Positions 51,927-59,648 of a stretch of DNA of 64,000 bases are shown here, one piece after another; the stretch's first letter is position 1; every line of letters starts with the position of its first letter. The stretch is taken from positions 185,177 to 249,176 of the forward strand of contig CAMARW010000003.1 in assembly GCA_945860865.1 (NCBI GenBank), written 5' to 3'. The notes under the pieces were generated by a model. It was not told the origin of the DNA. It ran no database searches and worked only from the letters and a program-made list of their open reading frames with translations. The translations under genes and the position numbers were made by a program. This DNA is from Chitinophaga pinensis. GTDB taxonomy: Bacteria > Bacteroidota > Bacteroidia > UKL13-3.

Positions 51927-52988
51927 TTATAAAATACTTTTAGACTTTAAATTAAACTTTTCAAAATACAATTCGAGCAGTCTTGAAACGCCCAATTTAG
52001 CAACCTTATTTTGTGGTAACCAGCTTTCTTGAAGATTTAAAACAGGTTTAATAACTTTTTTAACATAAAAAAATTGTGCATAAATATTAAGATGCGTTAA
52101 AACATGTTTTTTTTCAAATAAGAGCACAATTGATTCATCTGATTTTACCCAATTTAACTCTGAAGCATTTAGCAACCAATCACTTTTTTGTAATTTTTTA
52201 TCTGACTCTAGGTATGGCAAATCGTATAAGTCTTGCCAAATTCCTTTGTCGCTGCGCTTAAAAATGGCCAATTCACCCAAACAATCGAAATGGAAGTAGG
52301 CTAAGTATCTATTTTTTACCACTACCTTTTTGGTTTTAACAGGCAAAGAAGCTTGATTACCAATATGTAACGATTGGCAATTATTTTGAAGCGGACAAGC
52401 ACTACAATTAGGGTTATAAGGTGTACAAACAAGCGCACCAAGTTCCATCATGGCTTGATTATGCAATGCAGGTTGGGTGATATTTAAAAAATGATTGGCT
52501 AATTGAGTGAAAATCTTTTTAGCTTCATTGGTTTGTATTGATTCAGACAAATTGAAAAAACGAGCTAAAACCCTAAACACATTTCCATCTAAAACAGCCA
52601 CAGGTTCATCATAAGCAAAACTAGCTATAGCAGCAGCCGTGTAAGGGCCAATACCAGTTAATTTTAAAAGACTTTTATAATTACCTGGAAATATACCTTC
52701 GAAATCATTAACAATCTTTTGCGCCGTTTTATGCATATTTCTTGCCCTACTATAATAACCCAAACCTTGCCAAAGCTTTAGCACTTCATCTTGCGGGGCA
52801 TTAGCTAAAAGTTCTACATGCGGAAATTTCTCTACAAATTTTTTAAAATAAGGCAAACCTTGCGCAACCCGTGTTTGTTGTAAAATAATCTCAGATAACC
52901 AAATTAAATAAGGATCTTGTGTGTTTCTCCAAGGCAAATCGCGCTTGTTTAACATGTACCAACTGAGTAAATCTTTTTGATTATTCAT
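51927..52988 (-). CDS. mutY: A/G-specific adenine glycosylase MutY
   Basis: The 353-residue protein excises adenine opposite 8-oxoguanine. It shows the helix-hairpin-helix with catalytic Asp (LLKLTGIGPYTAAAIASFAY, AVLDGNVFRVLARF), the iron-sulfur loop C-x6-C-x2-C-x5-C (CTPYNPNCSACPLQNNC) and a C-terminal NUDIX-like domain (about 230-353) that recognises 8-oxoG. The ATG at 52988 is preferred over an upstream TTG. It is divergent from the HU gene across a 137-base region with a 34-base palindrome. Confidence 0.95.
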   Translation of the reverse strand: MNNQKDLLSWYMLNKRDLPWRNTQDPYLIWLSEIILQQTRVAQGLPYFKKFVEKFPHVELLANAPQDEVLKLWQGLGYYSRARNMHKTAQKIVNDFEGIFPGNYKSLLKLTGIGPYTAAAIASFAYDEPVAVLDGNVFRVLARFFNLSESIQTNEAKKIFTQLANHFLNITQPALHNQAMMELGALVCTPYNPNCSACPLQNNCQSLHIGNQASLPVKTKKVVVKNRYLAYFHFDCLGELAIFKRSDKGIWQDLYDLPYLESDKKLQKSDWLLNASELNWVKSDESIVLLFEKKHVLTHLNIYAQFFYVKKVIKPVLNLQESWLPQNKVAKLGVSRLLELYFEKFNLKSKSIL

Positions 52989-53002
52989 AAACCTCTGCAA
53001 TA

Positions 53003-53036
53003 AAAATGATTTTTTTTATAAAAAAAATCATTTTTA
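53003..53036. repeat. 34-base perfect palindrome between mutY and HU genes
   Basis: AAAAATGA, eight T, AT, eight A, TCATTTTT: a perfect A/T palindrome. It sits in the divergent promoter region and could form a cruciform or bent DNA, or be an operator for a minor-groove binder such as HU. Confidence 0.6.
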
Positions 53037-53049
53037 CGGTTCTAATGCA

Positions 53050-53057
53050 TACATTTG
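53050..53057 (+). promoter_or_regulatory. -7 element of the HU-family gene promoter
   Basis: TACATTTG matches TAnnTTTG exactly and lies 69 bases before the ATG. No clear TTTG stands 19 bases upstream; that position is in the A/T palindrome. Confidence 0.45.
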
Positions 53058-53125
53058 CAACCCCTTACAATAGCATGTGAGGTAAAAAACAATTACAACA
53101 TTCAATCATAAAATACAGATTAACA

Positions 53126-53467
53126 ATGACTAAAGCAGAAATTATCCAGGAGATTTCACTTAAAACAGGTGTAGAAAAAAACCAAGTGCAAGAGGTTGTA
53201 GAATCATTTTTCAAAGTGGTTCGTAACAACATGACGGAAGGAAAAAATGTTTATTTCCGTGGATTCGGCTCTTTTATTATTAAAAGACGCGCTAAGAAGA
53301 TAGCACGTAACATCTCAAAAAATACAGCTATGGTAATTGATGAGCACTACATACCATCATTTAAACCAGCTAAAACTTTTGTAGAGAAAATCAAGAAGAG
53401 TGAAATGGTAAAAACTACTGCTGCTAAAAGAGAAGCAGAAGCTAAGCAAGCGTTAAAAGAAGCTTAA
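53126..53467 (+). CDS. HU/IHF-family nucleoid DNA-binding protein
   Basis: The 113-residue protein has the HU fold: MTKAEIIQEISLKTGVEKNQ, VVRNNMTEGKNVYFRGFGSF and the beta-arm region IIKRRAKKIARNISKNTAM, ending PSFKPAKTFVEKIK. It bends and compacts DNA. A C-terminal extension of about 20 residues (TTAAKREAEAKQALKEA) exceeds the usual 90. Its stop overlaps the start of the TPR gene as TAATG, an arrangement (HU, TPR, small basic protein, rng) that recurs in Bacteroidota. Confidence 0.93.
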   Translation: MTKAEIIQEISLKTGVEKNQVQEVVESFFKVVRNNMTEGKNVYFRGFGSFIIKRRAKKIARNISKNTAMVIDEHYIPSFKPAKTFVEKIKKSEMVKTTAAKREAEAKQALKEA

Positions 53468-54309
53468 TGCAATTTAACAAAGCTCAAATAATTATCATTG
53501 GCATACTTCTAAGTTTGGTGGGTATTTTAGTTTATCTAAATTACAAATCATCCACTCCAGATGTTTTGCCAACAACTACTGCAGGGACAATTTCTGCCCC
53601 TCAAAGTTTTGACTTTGATGCTTATTTGAGTTCTTTAAAAGATTCCGTTTCGGCAACTGCTTGGGAATATGTGCAGTCTCAAACTACCGATGCCAACAAA
53701 ACTGACGCAAGAATTTATGAATTAGCAGCAATTGCTTCTACATGGGATTCTCTTGGGTTTAAATTGGCAGGTGCGCATTATTTTTCCAGGGTAGCGAGTA
53801 AAATAAACGATGAAAATTCATGGTTTAGTGCTGGATTAAAGTTTTACGAATTTGCTGCAACATGCGAAGACACCTCAATGCAAATTTATGCTAGTAAAGA
53901 AGCCATAAAAGCTTTTGAGAAAGTAATTTCTTTAAACGAAAACAATGTTGAAGCAAAAAATGCCTTAGCCATTTGTTATATTCAAAACGATTTGGATATA
54001 ATGAAAGGTGTTCAGCTTTTAAAGGATGTTACGCGAAGAGATTCAAATAATATTGAAGCCAATTATACATTAGGCATGCTGTCTATGCGCAGCGGCCAGG
54101 TGGATAAAGCAGCAACAAGATTTGAAACGCTAATTCGTATTCAACCAATGAATCCTGAATTTCACTATTATCTGGGTGAAGCATACAGTCAAATGGGTAA
54201 AAAAATGGATGCCATTAAATCATTTGAAACATTTAAAACGCTTGTACCAGACGAAAACGCAAAGAAAAACATAGAGATCACAATTAATAACCTTAAAAAT
54301 TCTAACTAA
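53467..54309 (+). CDS. Membrane-anchored tetratricopeptide repeat protein
   Basis: The 280-residue protein has one N-terminal membrane segment (IIIIGILLSLVGILVYLNY). The rest faces the periplasm or the outside and carries TPR units between about 135 and 275 (SKEAIKAFEKVISLNENNVE, IEANYTLGMLSMRSGQVDKA, EFHYYLGEAYSQMGKKMDAI). It is presumably a protein-protein interaction scaffold. It is coupled to the HU gene by TAATG and followed 1 base later by the 29-residue basic gene. Confidence 0.88.
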   Translation: MQFNKAQIIIIGILLSLVGILVYLNYKSSTPDVLPTTTAGTISAPQSFDFDAYLSSLKDSVSATAWEYVQSQTTDANKTDARIYELAAIASTWDSLGFKLAGAHYFSRVASKINDENSWFSAGLKFYEFAATCEDTSMQIYASKEAIKAFEKVISLNENNVEAKNALAICYIQNDLDIMKGVQLLKDVTRRDSNNIEANYTLGMLSMRSGQVDKAATRFETLIRIQPMNPEFHYYLGEAYSQMGKKMDAIKSFETFKTLVPDENAKKNIEITINNLKNSN

Positions 54310-54310
54310 C

Positions 54311-54400
54311 ATGCCAAGCGGTAAAAAAAGAAAGCGTCATAAAATCGCAACCCACAAACGCAAAAAACGTCTTCGTAAAAACAGACACAAAAAGAAGTAG
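54311..54400 (+). CDS. 29-residue AURKAIP1/COX24 (mS38-like) basic protein
   Basis: ATG at 54311, TAG at 54398-54400. It begins MPSGKKRKRHKIATHKRKKR and ends LRKNRHKKK. The sequence is almost entirely Lys, Arg and His, and KKRKRHKxxTHKRKKRLRKNRHKKK is the hallmark of the AURKAIP1/COX24 family (mitochondrial ribosomal protein mS38; small Bacteroidota relatives). It is very probably a component of the small ribosomal subunit. It lies 1 base after the TPR gene stop and before rng, a conserved order. Confidence 0.85.
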   Translation: MPSGKKRKRHKIATHKRKKRLRKNRHKKK

Positions 54401-54407
54401 TATTTAG

Positions 54408-54450
54408 ATAGAAAGAGAAGGAAGTATTTATTACTTACTTCTCTTTCTAT
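54408..54450 (+). promoter_or_regulatory. Long stem-loop in the leader of rng
   Basis: ATAGAAAGAGAAG (54408-54420) pairs perfectly with CTTCTCTTTCTAT (54438-54450), with an inner AAGTA/TACTT stem. No T-tract follows, so readthrough to rng, 93 bases downstream, is likely. It could be an RNase processing or autoregulatory structure, or an attenuator. Confidence 0.55.
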
Positions 54451-54542
54451 TATAAAACTAAACTCTCTTAAGTTATTCTCTTTCTCCCTCCCTCACATTG
54501 TGGTTTTAATATTAATGTTTTAACCACCTAATTTTTAAAAAA

Positions 54543-56099
54543 GTGAATTACGAATTAATAATCAATTCAAGCCCTTCGGGAGGGATAGATATTGCCATTC
54601 TTAAAGATAAGAAGCTCATCGAATTACACCACGAGGAAGCCGACTCAAACTTTCAGGTAGGTGATGTTTATCTTGGTACCGTAGGCAAAATAATGCCCGG
54701 CCTCAACGCTGGGTTCATAGATGTTGGGCACGAAAAAGATGCCTTTTTACATTACCTTGACTTAGGTCCACAATTTGAATCTACCCAGAAATTTACCCGT
54801 ATGCTCCGTAGCAGTAAGCCAAAAGATTTTGGAATTAACGCAGCACATTTGGAGCCAGATATAAATAAGGGCGGAAAAATAACAGACATTCTCAAAAGAA
54901 ATCAGCAAGTATTGATTCAGGTTAGCAAGGAACCTATTGCTAACAAAGGTCCTAGATTAACCTCCGAACTTTCTTTGGCAGGGCGTTTTTTGGTTATGAT
55001 GCCCTTCGATAAATCAGTTAGCATCTCTAAGAAAATAGTAAAACAAGATGAGCGCAAGCGACTTAAAGAAGCAGTTAACGCTATCCGTCCTGAGAATTTT
55101 GGTGTTATAATTAGAACCAATGCCGAAGGTGAGAGTATTGAGGATTTACAAAAAGATCTCAAAGACTTAATGAGCAAATGGGATGAATTATGCAGACAAT
55201 TAATGGATGCCAATTCGCCTCAAAAAGTTTTAGGAGAAAATGATAGAACCCTAACCCTAGTGCGCGATTTAGTTAATGAAAATTATATCAATATTCAGAT
55301 TAACGACAATTTCTTGTACAATAAAATTAAGTTGTACCTCAAAAACAAATCACCTGAACTAGAAAATATTGTTAAATTGTATAGCGGTAAGCTTCCAATT
55401 TTTGAGCATTTTGGTATAGAAAAACAAATAAAAACAAGCTTTGGCAAAGAGGTGAACTTTATGGGTGGCTGCTACCTTATTATTGAACATACAGAAGCAC
55501 TGCATGTAATTGATGTAAATAGCGGCAACACTTCTAATAAAGGAAGCAACCAAGAAGAAAATGCCCTCAAAGTAAACATGGAGGCGGTTGAGGAGATAGC
55601 GCGACAATTGCGTTTGCGTGATATTGGAGGCATAATTGTTATAGATTTAATTGATTTAAAAACGGCTGGTAACAGAAAATTAGTTTACGAAAAACTAAAG
55701 GAAGTTATGAAAACAGACCGTGCCAAACACAAAATTTTACCAATGAGTCCGTTCGGGCTCATTCAAATAACTAGGCAAAGGGTGCGACCAGAAATGGCCG
55801 TGGTAACCAACGAAAAATGCCCATCTTGCTTGGGCAGTGGAGAAATTCAATCGAGCGTAAGCATTGTAGATGATATAAATAGTCATATTAAATACCTAAT
55901 AGAAAACTTACACCTAAAAGGATTTACCTTAGAAGTACACCCTTTTTTAGCTGCCTACTTAAAAGATGGTTGGTTAAAATCGCCAAGATTTAAATGGTTT
56001 ATGGCATACAAACAATGGATAAAAGTATCGCCAAATCCACGCTTACACCTTATTGATTACAAATTTATCAATATTAAAGGCGAGGAAGTTGTTTTATAG
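54543..56099 (+). CDS. rng: Ribonuclease G/E family endoribonuclease
   Basis: The 518-residue protein has the RNase G architecture: an RNase H-like start (ELIINSSPSGGIDIAILKD) and an S1 domain (about 35-120, VGDVYLGTVGKIMPGLNAGF). The catalytic DNase I-like part has metal ligands in HVIDVNSGN and IIVIDLIDLK, and the zinc-link CPSCLGSGEI is present. No long C-terminal degradosome scaffold exists, so it is RNase G-like. It processes rRNA ends and mRNA. The start is GTG at 54543, because the conserved N-terminus begins there. Confidence 0.93.
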   Translation: MNYELIINSSPSGGIDIAILKDKKLIELHHEEADSNFQVGDVYLGTVGKIMPGLNAGFIDVGHEKDAFLHYLDLGPQFESTQKFTRMLRSSKPKDFGINAAHLEPDINKGGKITDILKRNQQVLIQVSKEPIANKGPRLTSELSLAGRFLVMMPFDKSVSISKKIVKQDERKRLKEAVNAIRPENFGVIIRTNAEGESIEDLQKDLKDLMSKWDELCRQLMDANSPQKVLGENDRTLTLVRDLVNENYINIQINDNFLYNKIKLYLKNKSPELENIVKLYSGKLPIFEHFGIEKQIKTSFGKEVNFMGGCYLIIEHTEALHVIDVNSGNTSNKGSNQEENALKVNMEAVEEIARQLRLRDIGGIIVIDLIDLKTAGNRKLVYEKLKEVMKTDRAKHKILPMSPFGLIQITRQRVRPEMAVVTNEKCPSCLGSGEIQSSVSIVDDINSHIKYLIENLHLKGFTLEVHPFLAAYLKDGWLKSPRFKWFMAYKQWIKVSPNPRLHLIDYKFINIKGEEVVL

Positions 56100-56141
56100 C
56101 AAAATATTATATTTCGTTTATTTGGGCTAATTTGCGTGTAG

Positions 56142-57071
56142 TTGAAATTATCACAAGAAAAATACGCATTATTGATAAAAGCCGAGGCATTGCGCCTCGG
56201 CTTTACAGCTTGTGGCATATCTAAAGCGGCCTTTTTAGAAGAGGAAGCTCCCCGGTTAAGTGCTTGGCTTAAGGAGAATAAGCAAGGGAAAATGGCGTAC
56301 TTAGAAAACCATTTTGACATGCGTTTAAATCCGCAACTCCTGGTTCCAGGCGCCAAATCAGTAATAAGTTTATTGTATAATTACCATAACCCAACAGAAG
56401 TTTTTGGTTCGAACCAATTAAAAATCTCTCAATATGCCTACGGAGAAGATTACCACAAAGTGGTTAAAGATAAACTGTTTGAACTTTTTCAGTTTATTGA
56501 AACGCACATTGGAGCAGTTAATGGTAGGTTTTTTGTTGATTCTGCTCCGGTTTTAGAAAAAGCTTGGGCACAAAAAAGTGGCTTAGGTTGGCTAGGCAAA
56601 AATGGCAATATCATTCATAAAAAAGCAGGTAGTTACTTCTTTTTAAGTGAATTAATTCTAGATTTAGAACTAGCCAATGATGGTCCTGTTACTGACCATT
56701 GCGGCACGTGCACTGCCTGCATAGATGCTTGTCCAACGCAGGCTATTTATAAGCCGCAACAAGTTGATGGAAGCAGATGCATCAGCTATTTAACCATTGA
56801 GTTAAAAGAAGCCATTCCCACCGAATTTAAAACAAAAACCGAAAACTGGATTTTTGGTTGTGATATATGTATGGATGTTTGTCCGTGGAATAGATTTGCC
56901 AAAAAGCACCAAGAGCCTCGTTTTGAACCGAATGAAGCTTTAGTTGAGATGCAAAAGGAAGATTGGAAAGAGATAACAGAGGAGATTTTTAATAAATTGT
57001 TTAAAAATTCTCCAGTTCAAAGAACAAAATACAACGGATTAAAGAGAAACATTGACTTTATTTTAAAATAA
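56142..57071 (+). CDS. queG: Epoxyqueuosine reductase QueG
   Basis: The 309-residue cobalamin- and iron-sulfur-dependent enzyme performs the last step of queuosine synthesis in tRNA. It shows a DUF1730 domain with catalytic Asp ([14 protein letters not shown]133) and GLGWLGKN. Two 4Fe-4S cluster sets follow ([12 protein letters not shown] at 187-198; C213; [11 protein letters not shown] at 240-250). The HEAT-like tail of longer QueG proteins is short. The start is TTG at 56142; no ATG precedes the conserved sequence. It carries a GGTTCGAACC copy. Confidence 0.94.
   Translation: MKLSQEKYALLIKAEALRLGFTACGISKAAFLEEEAPRLSAWLKENKQGKMAYLENHFDMRLNPQLLVPGAKSVISLLYNYHNPTEVFGSNQLKISQYAYGEDYHKVVKDKLFELFQFIETHIGAVNGRFFVDSAPVLEKAWAQKSGLGWLGKNGNIIHKKAGSYFFLSELILDLELANDGPVTDHCGTCTACIDACPTQAIYKPQQVDGSRCISYLTIELKEAIPTEFKTKTENWIFGCDICMDVCPWNRFAKKHQEPRFEPNEALVEMQKEDWKEITEEIFNKLFKNSPVQRTKYNGLKRNIDFILK
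56406..56415. repeat. GGTTCGAACC palindrome, copy 6
   Basis: Exact palindrome in queG, read as GGT TCG AAC (Gly-Ser-Asn, codon phase 1), extended by TTTTT and CAATTA flanks. Confidence 0.7.
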
Positions 57072-57075
57072 TAAT

Positions 57076-58296
57076 ATGAAAAGACTAATTTTCATTTGGA
57101 TACTTGTATCACCTTTAAACCTTTTATCTCAAAGGTTGTATGAGCCCAATTTTGGTATGGTATTGAGTGGTAATTTTAGTACCTCACATTTTAACAGTGA
57201 AAATTATGTAGGAAGAGGAATGGGCAGTATTGCAGCCTATTTTCAAAATCCCATTACGCCTTACAGTATTAACCGATATTTAAATAGGCTAGATTATACC
57301 GTAGAAGCTGGATTATCTTGGCTTGGATTTAGAGATGCAAGCTCTGATAAGCGTTTTCAGGCCAATTATATAGATTTATCTTTATATTTAAATTACGTTC
57401 CAGATAAAATGAGTGATGATTTGCGCCTATTTATTGGGTTCAGACCCTCCTATTTAAACTTTACACAGAGTAGTGTTTTAAATTTTGGGGTATATAGAGA
57501 TCTATTGGCAGATACACAAAATGTAAATGAGATTGGCAGATTAGATTATTCAGGTGTAATTGGTGTATCGTTAAATATGGGCGAAGTTGCCAGTTTTGAG
57601 TTAAGGTATGTGCATAGTTTTACAAACAATACCGATGCCAATGCCTTTAATGGCAGACCTAGTGCATTTGAGGTGGGCTTAAGATTAAGCGCCATTAGGT
57701 TGAGAGATAAACTAGTTAAAGAGGAAAAAAGTTTAGTAGGCGATTTAAATAAAAAAGCTGCTGGAACCCTATTAATAATGTTAGAAGAACCCGATGAAAA
57801 ACTGATTGCCGAGTTGGTTAGAGAGCAAAAAGTACAGGATGCTGATTTTGTTAGAAACCTGCAGTACCAAACCAACTTAAATATAATAGAGTCGTTTAGG
57901 AGTGAGTTTGATTTCTGTAGAGTATTGTTTTTTATGAATACCAATGCGCATAAAGTTGGTATGGGTAAATTTGAAGGCGTGTTTGTAGACGATAAATTAA
58001 AACCTAAAACTAATGTAGATTTTGACACCAATAATTATTTTATAGGGTCTTTTATAGAAGATGTTTCAGATTACACCAACAAGCCGGATTATGGCCTGTA
58101 TTTGTATGATAAAAACTTTAATCAATTACCAAAGCCTTTCAATACAAATGCCAATGCCATGGGAATATTTGTGGGCGGAGATCCTTTTAATTATTTTAGG
58201 CGAGTGAAAACCTCTGGATATTTTCCAGGTGATTTTAGGAAGGTAATTAAGAAAGTAAATGGCAAGTTGCAGATGGGGAGAATACCGATGAATTAA
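57076..58296 (+). CDS. Outer-membrane beta-barrel protein with unknown C-terminal domain
   Basis: The 406-residue protein has a signal peptide (LIFIWILVSPLNLLSQ). Residues about 20-210 alternate as in a small PorT/OmpA-like barrel (YTVEAGLSWLGFRDA, YIDLSLYLNYVP, FELRYVHSFTNN, FEVGLRLSAI). Residues about 235-406 form a separate soluble domain (AAGTLLIMLEEPDEKLIAEL, DFCRVLFFMNTNAHKVGMG, GIFVGGDPFNYFRRV) that I do not recognise. It starts 4 bases after queG and may share its transcript. Function unknown. Confidence 0.65.
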   Translation: MKRLIFIWILVSPLNLLSQRLYEPNFGMVLSGNFSTSHFNSENYVGRGMGSIAAYFQNPITPYSINRYLNRLDYTVEAGLSWLGFRDASSDKRFQANYIDLSLYLNYVPDKMSDDLRLFIGFRPSYLNFTQSSVLNFGVYRDLLADTQNVNEIGRLDYSGVIGVSLNMGEVASFELRYVHSFTNNTDANAFNGRPSAFEVGLRLSAIRLRDKLVKEEKSLVGDLNKKAAGTLLIMLEEPDEKLIAELVREQKVQDADFVRNLQYQTNLNIIESFRSEFDFCRVLFFMNTNAHKVGMGKFEGVFVDDKLKPKTNVDFDTNNYFIGSFIEDVSDYTNKPDYGLYLYDKNFNQLPKPFNTNANAMGIFVGGDPFNYFRRVKTSGYFPGDFRKVIKKVNGKLQMGRIPMN

Positions 58297-58300
58297 TTAT

Positions 58301-58381
58301 GAGTTAAGAATTAAGAGCTAAGAAAAAACTGTTTAATTCTTAATTCTTAACTCTTAATTCTTAATTCTTAACTCTTAATAG
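58301..58381. repeat. Period-7 repeat array A, mirror-arranged, between the barrel gene and dnaN
   Basis: Units on the plus strand: GAGTTAA, GAATTAA, GAGCTAA, GAAAAAA, then CTGT and seven units TTAATTC, TTAATTC, TTAACTC, TTAATTC, TTAATTC, TTAACTC, TTAATAG. The last three-unit block is a perfect 21-base tandem copy (58333-58353 and 58354-58374). The left and right halves are complementary (17 pairs), so the array can fold as a terminator-like hairpin for both convergent genes. The dnaN stop (58375-58377) lies in the last unit. Confidence 0.85.
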
Positions 58382-59496
58382 CTATTAAGCATCATTGGCA
58401 TGATGAGCATAAGAATATCTTCATCTGCTTCTTGGTTAGTTGGAACAATTACACCTGCACGGTTTGGTTGAGATAATTCGAGGGTTATTTGTGCGGCATC
58501 CATGGTACTAAGCATTTCAAGGAAATACTTAGAATTAAATCCAATTTCCATGTCTTCACCTACAAATGAGCAGGTTAATTTTTCTTGAGATTCATTTTCA
58601 AAATCAATATCTTCAGCACTGATTGTAAGTTCGCTTCCCGCCATTTTAAGGCGAATTTGATGTGTAGATTTATTAGAGGTGATGGCCACACGTTTAACAG
58701 CCATTAAAAATTCTCCTCTATCTATACTTAGCTGATTAGGATTTTCTGTTGGAATTACCGCGCGGTAATCTGGGTATTTCTCATCAATTAAACGACAAAT
58801 CAAATTTACATCACCCATTTGAAAATGAGCGTTTTGGTGATTAAAGAAAATCTTAACCTTTGTATCATCGTTGGGCAAGCAAGACTTTAACAAATTGAGT
58901 GCTTTTTTAGGCAAAATTAAAGACTCTTCAATACCTGGTTGCACATCGGTTCGGGTGTAACGCACCAAACGGTTAGCATCTGTAGCAACAAATGTGATAT
59001 TGTTTTTAAAAAGCTGCAAGTAAACGCCTGTTAGGTTCAGCCTTAATTCATCTGTACTTGTAGAAAAAATGGTTTTGTTGATGGCTTTTTGCAAAATTTT
59101 TGCGCCAATTTCAAAGCTATTTGATTCTTCTAAAACTGGGGTTTTAGGGAACTCATCTCCTCTTTGAGCCGTAAGTTTAAACCTACCACTTTCGTATTTT
59201 ATTTCTACCGAACCTTTTTCTTCATTGATGGAAAAAGCCAATGGCTGATCCGACAATGTTTTAAGCAATTCTAGAGTTGTTTTAGACGGAATAGCAATAG
59301 AAACATCTTCTTTGGCATCTACCTTTATACTGGTATTCATGGTAGTTTCCAAATCAGATGAATGTATGGTTAACAAACCATCTTTAATATCAAATAAGAA
59401 ATTATTTAAAATTGGAATAATTGGTTTGGAAACCACAACACCATCAATAAAAGAAAGATGACGAAGCAATACACTGCTGTTAACTATAAACTTCAT
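58375..59496 (-). CDS. dnaN: DNA polymerase III beta subunit (sliding clamp)
   Basis: The 373-residue protein folds as three clamp domains and dimerises into the ring that tethers polymerase III to DNA. Typical segments are IPILNNFLFDIKDGLLTIHS, VSIAIPSKTTLELLKTL, GRFKLTAQRGDEFP, ATDANRLVRY and the C-terminal MLIMPMML near the hydrophobic pocket that binds clamp-interacting proteins. The gene is not next to dnaA here. Its stop codon is the edge of the period-7 array A. Confidence 0.96.
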   Translation of the reverse strand: MKFIVNSSVLLRHLSFIDGVVVSKPIIPILNNFLFDIKDGLLTIHSSDLETTMNTSIKVDAKEDVSIAIPSKTTLELLKTLSDQPLAFSINEEKGSVEIKYESGRFKLTAQRGDEFPKTPVLEESNSFEIGAKILQKAINKTIFSTSTDELRLNLTGVYLQLFKNNITFVATDANRLVRYTRTDVQPGIEESLILPKKALNLLKSCLPNDDTKVKIFFNHQNAHFQMGDVNLICRLIDEKYPDYRAVIPTENPNQLSIDRGEFLMAVKRVAITSNKSTHQIRLKMAGSELTISAEDIDFENESQEKLTCSFVGEDMEIGFNSKYFLEMLSTMDAAQITLELSQPNRAGVIVPTNQEADEDILMLIMPMMLNSY

Positions 59497-59648
59497 GGTT
59501 ATACTATTTTTTTTATTTTGAGTTAGAACTAGATGTTTAATAAACTAAAAATATTCTAACTTATATCTAAACAAAAATAAAGGGCAGCAATTGAGAAGCA
59601 AAATCAAGTTATACACAAAAATCTACCTAAAATTCTTAAAAAAGTGGA

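Noticed and set aside
674-56415. GGTTCGAACC as tRNA T-arm fragments
   Set aside because: The word resembles T-arms, but all copies are inside intact protein genes without the rest of a tRNA, and the real tRNA in this window has a different T-arm.
59609-59617. TTATACACA, a DnaA-box match upstream of dnaN (and its complement at 30045-30053)
   Set aside because: Single copies only; the second lies inside the acyl-CoA reductase gene. No dnaA gene, cluster of boxes or AT-rich unwinding element supports an origin.
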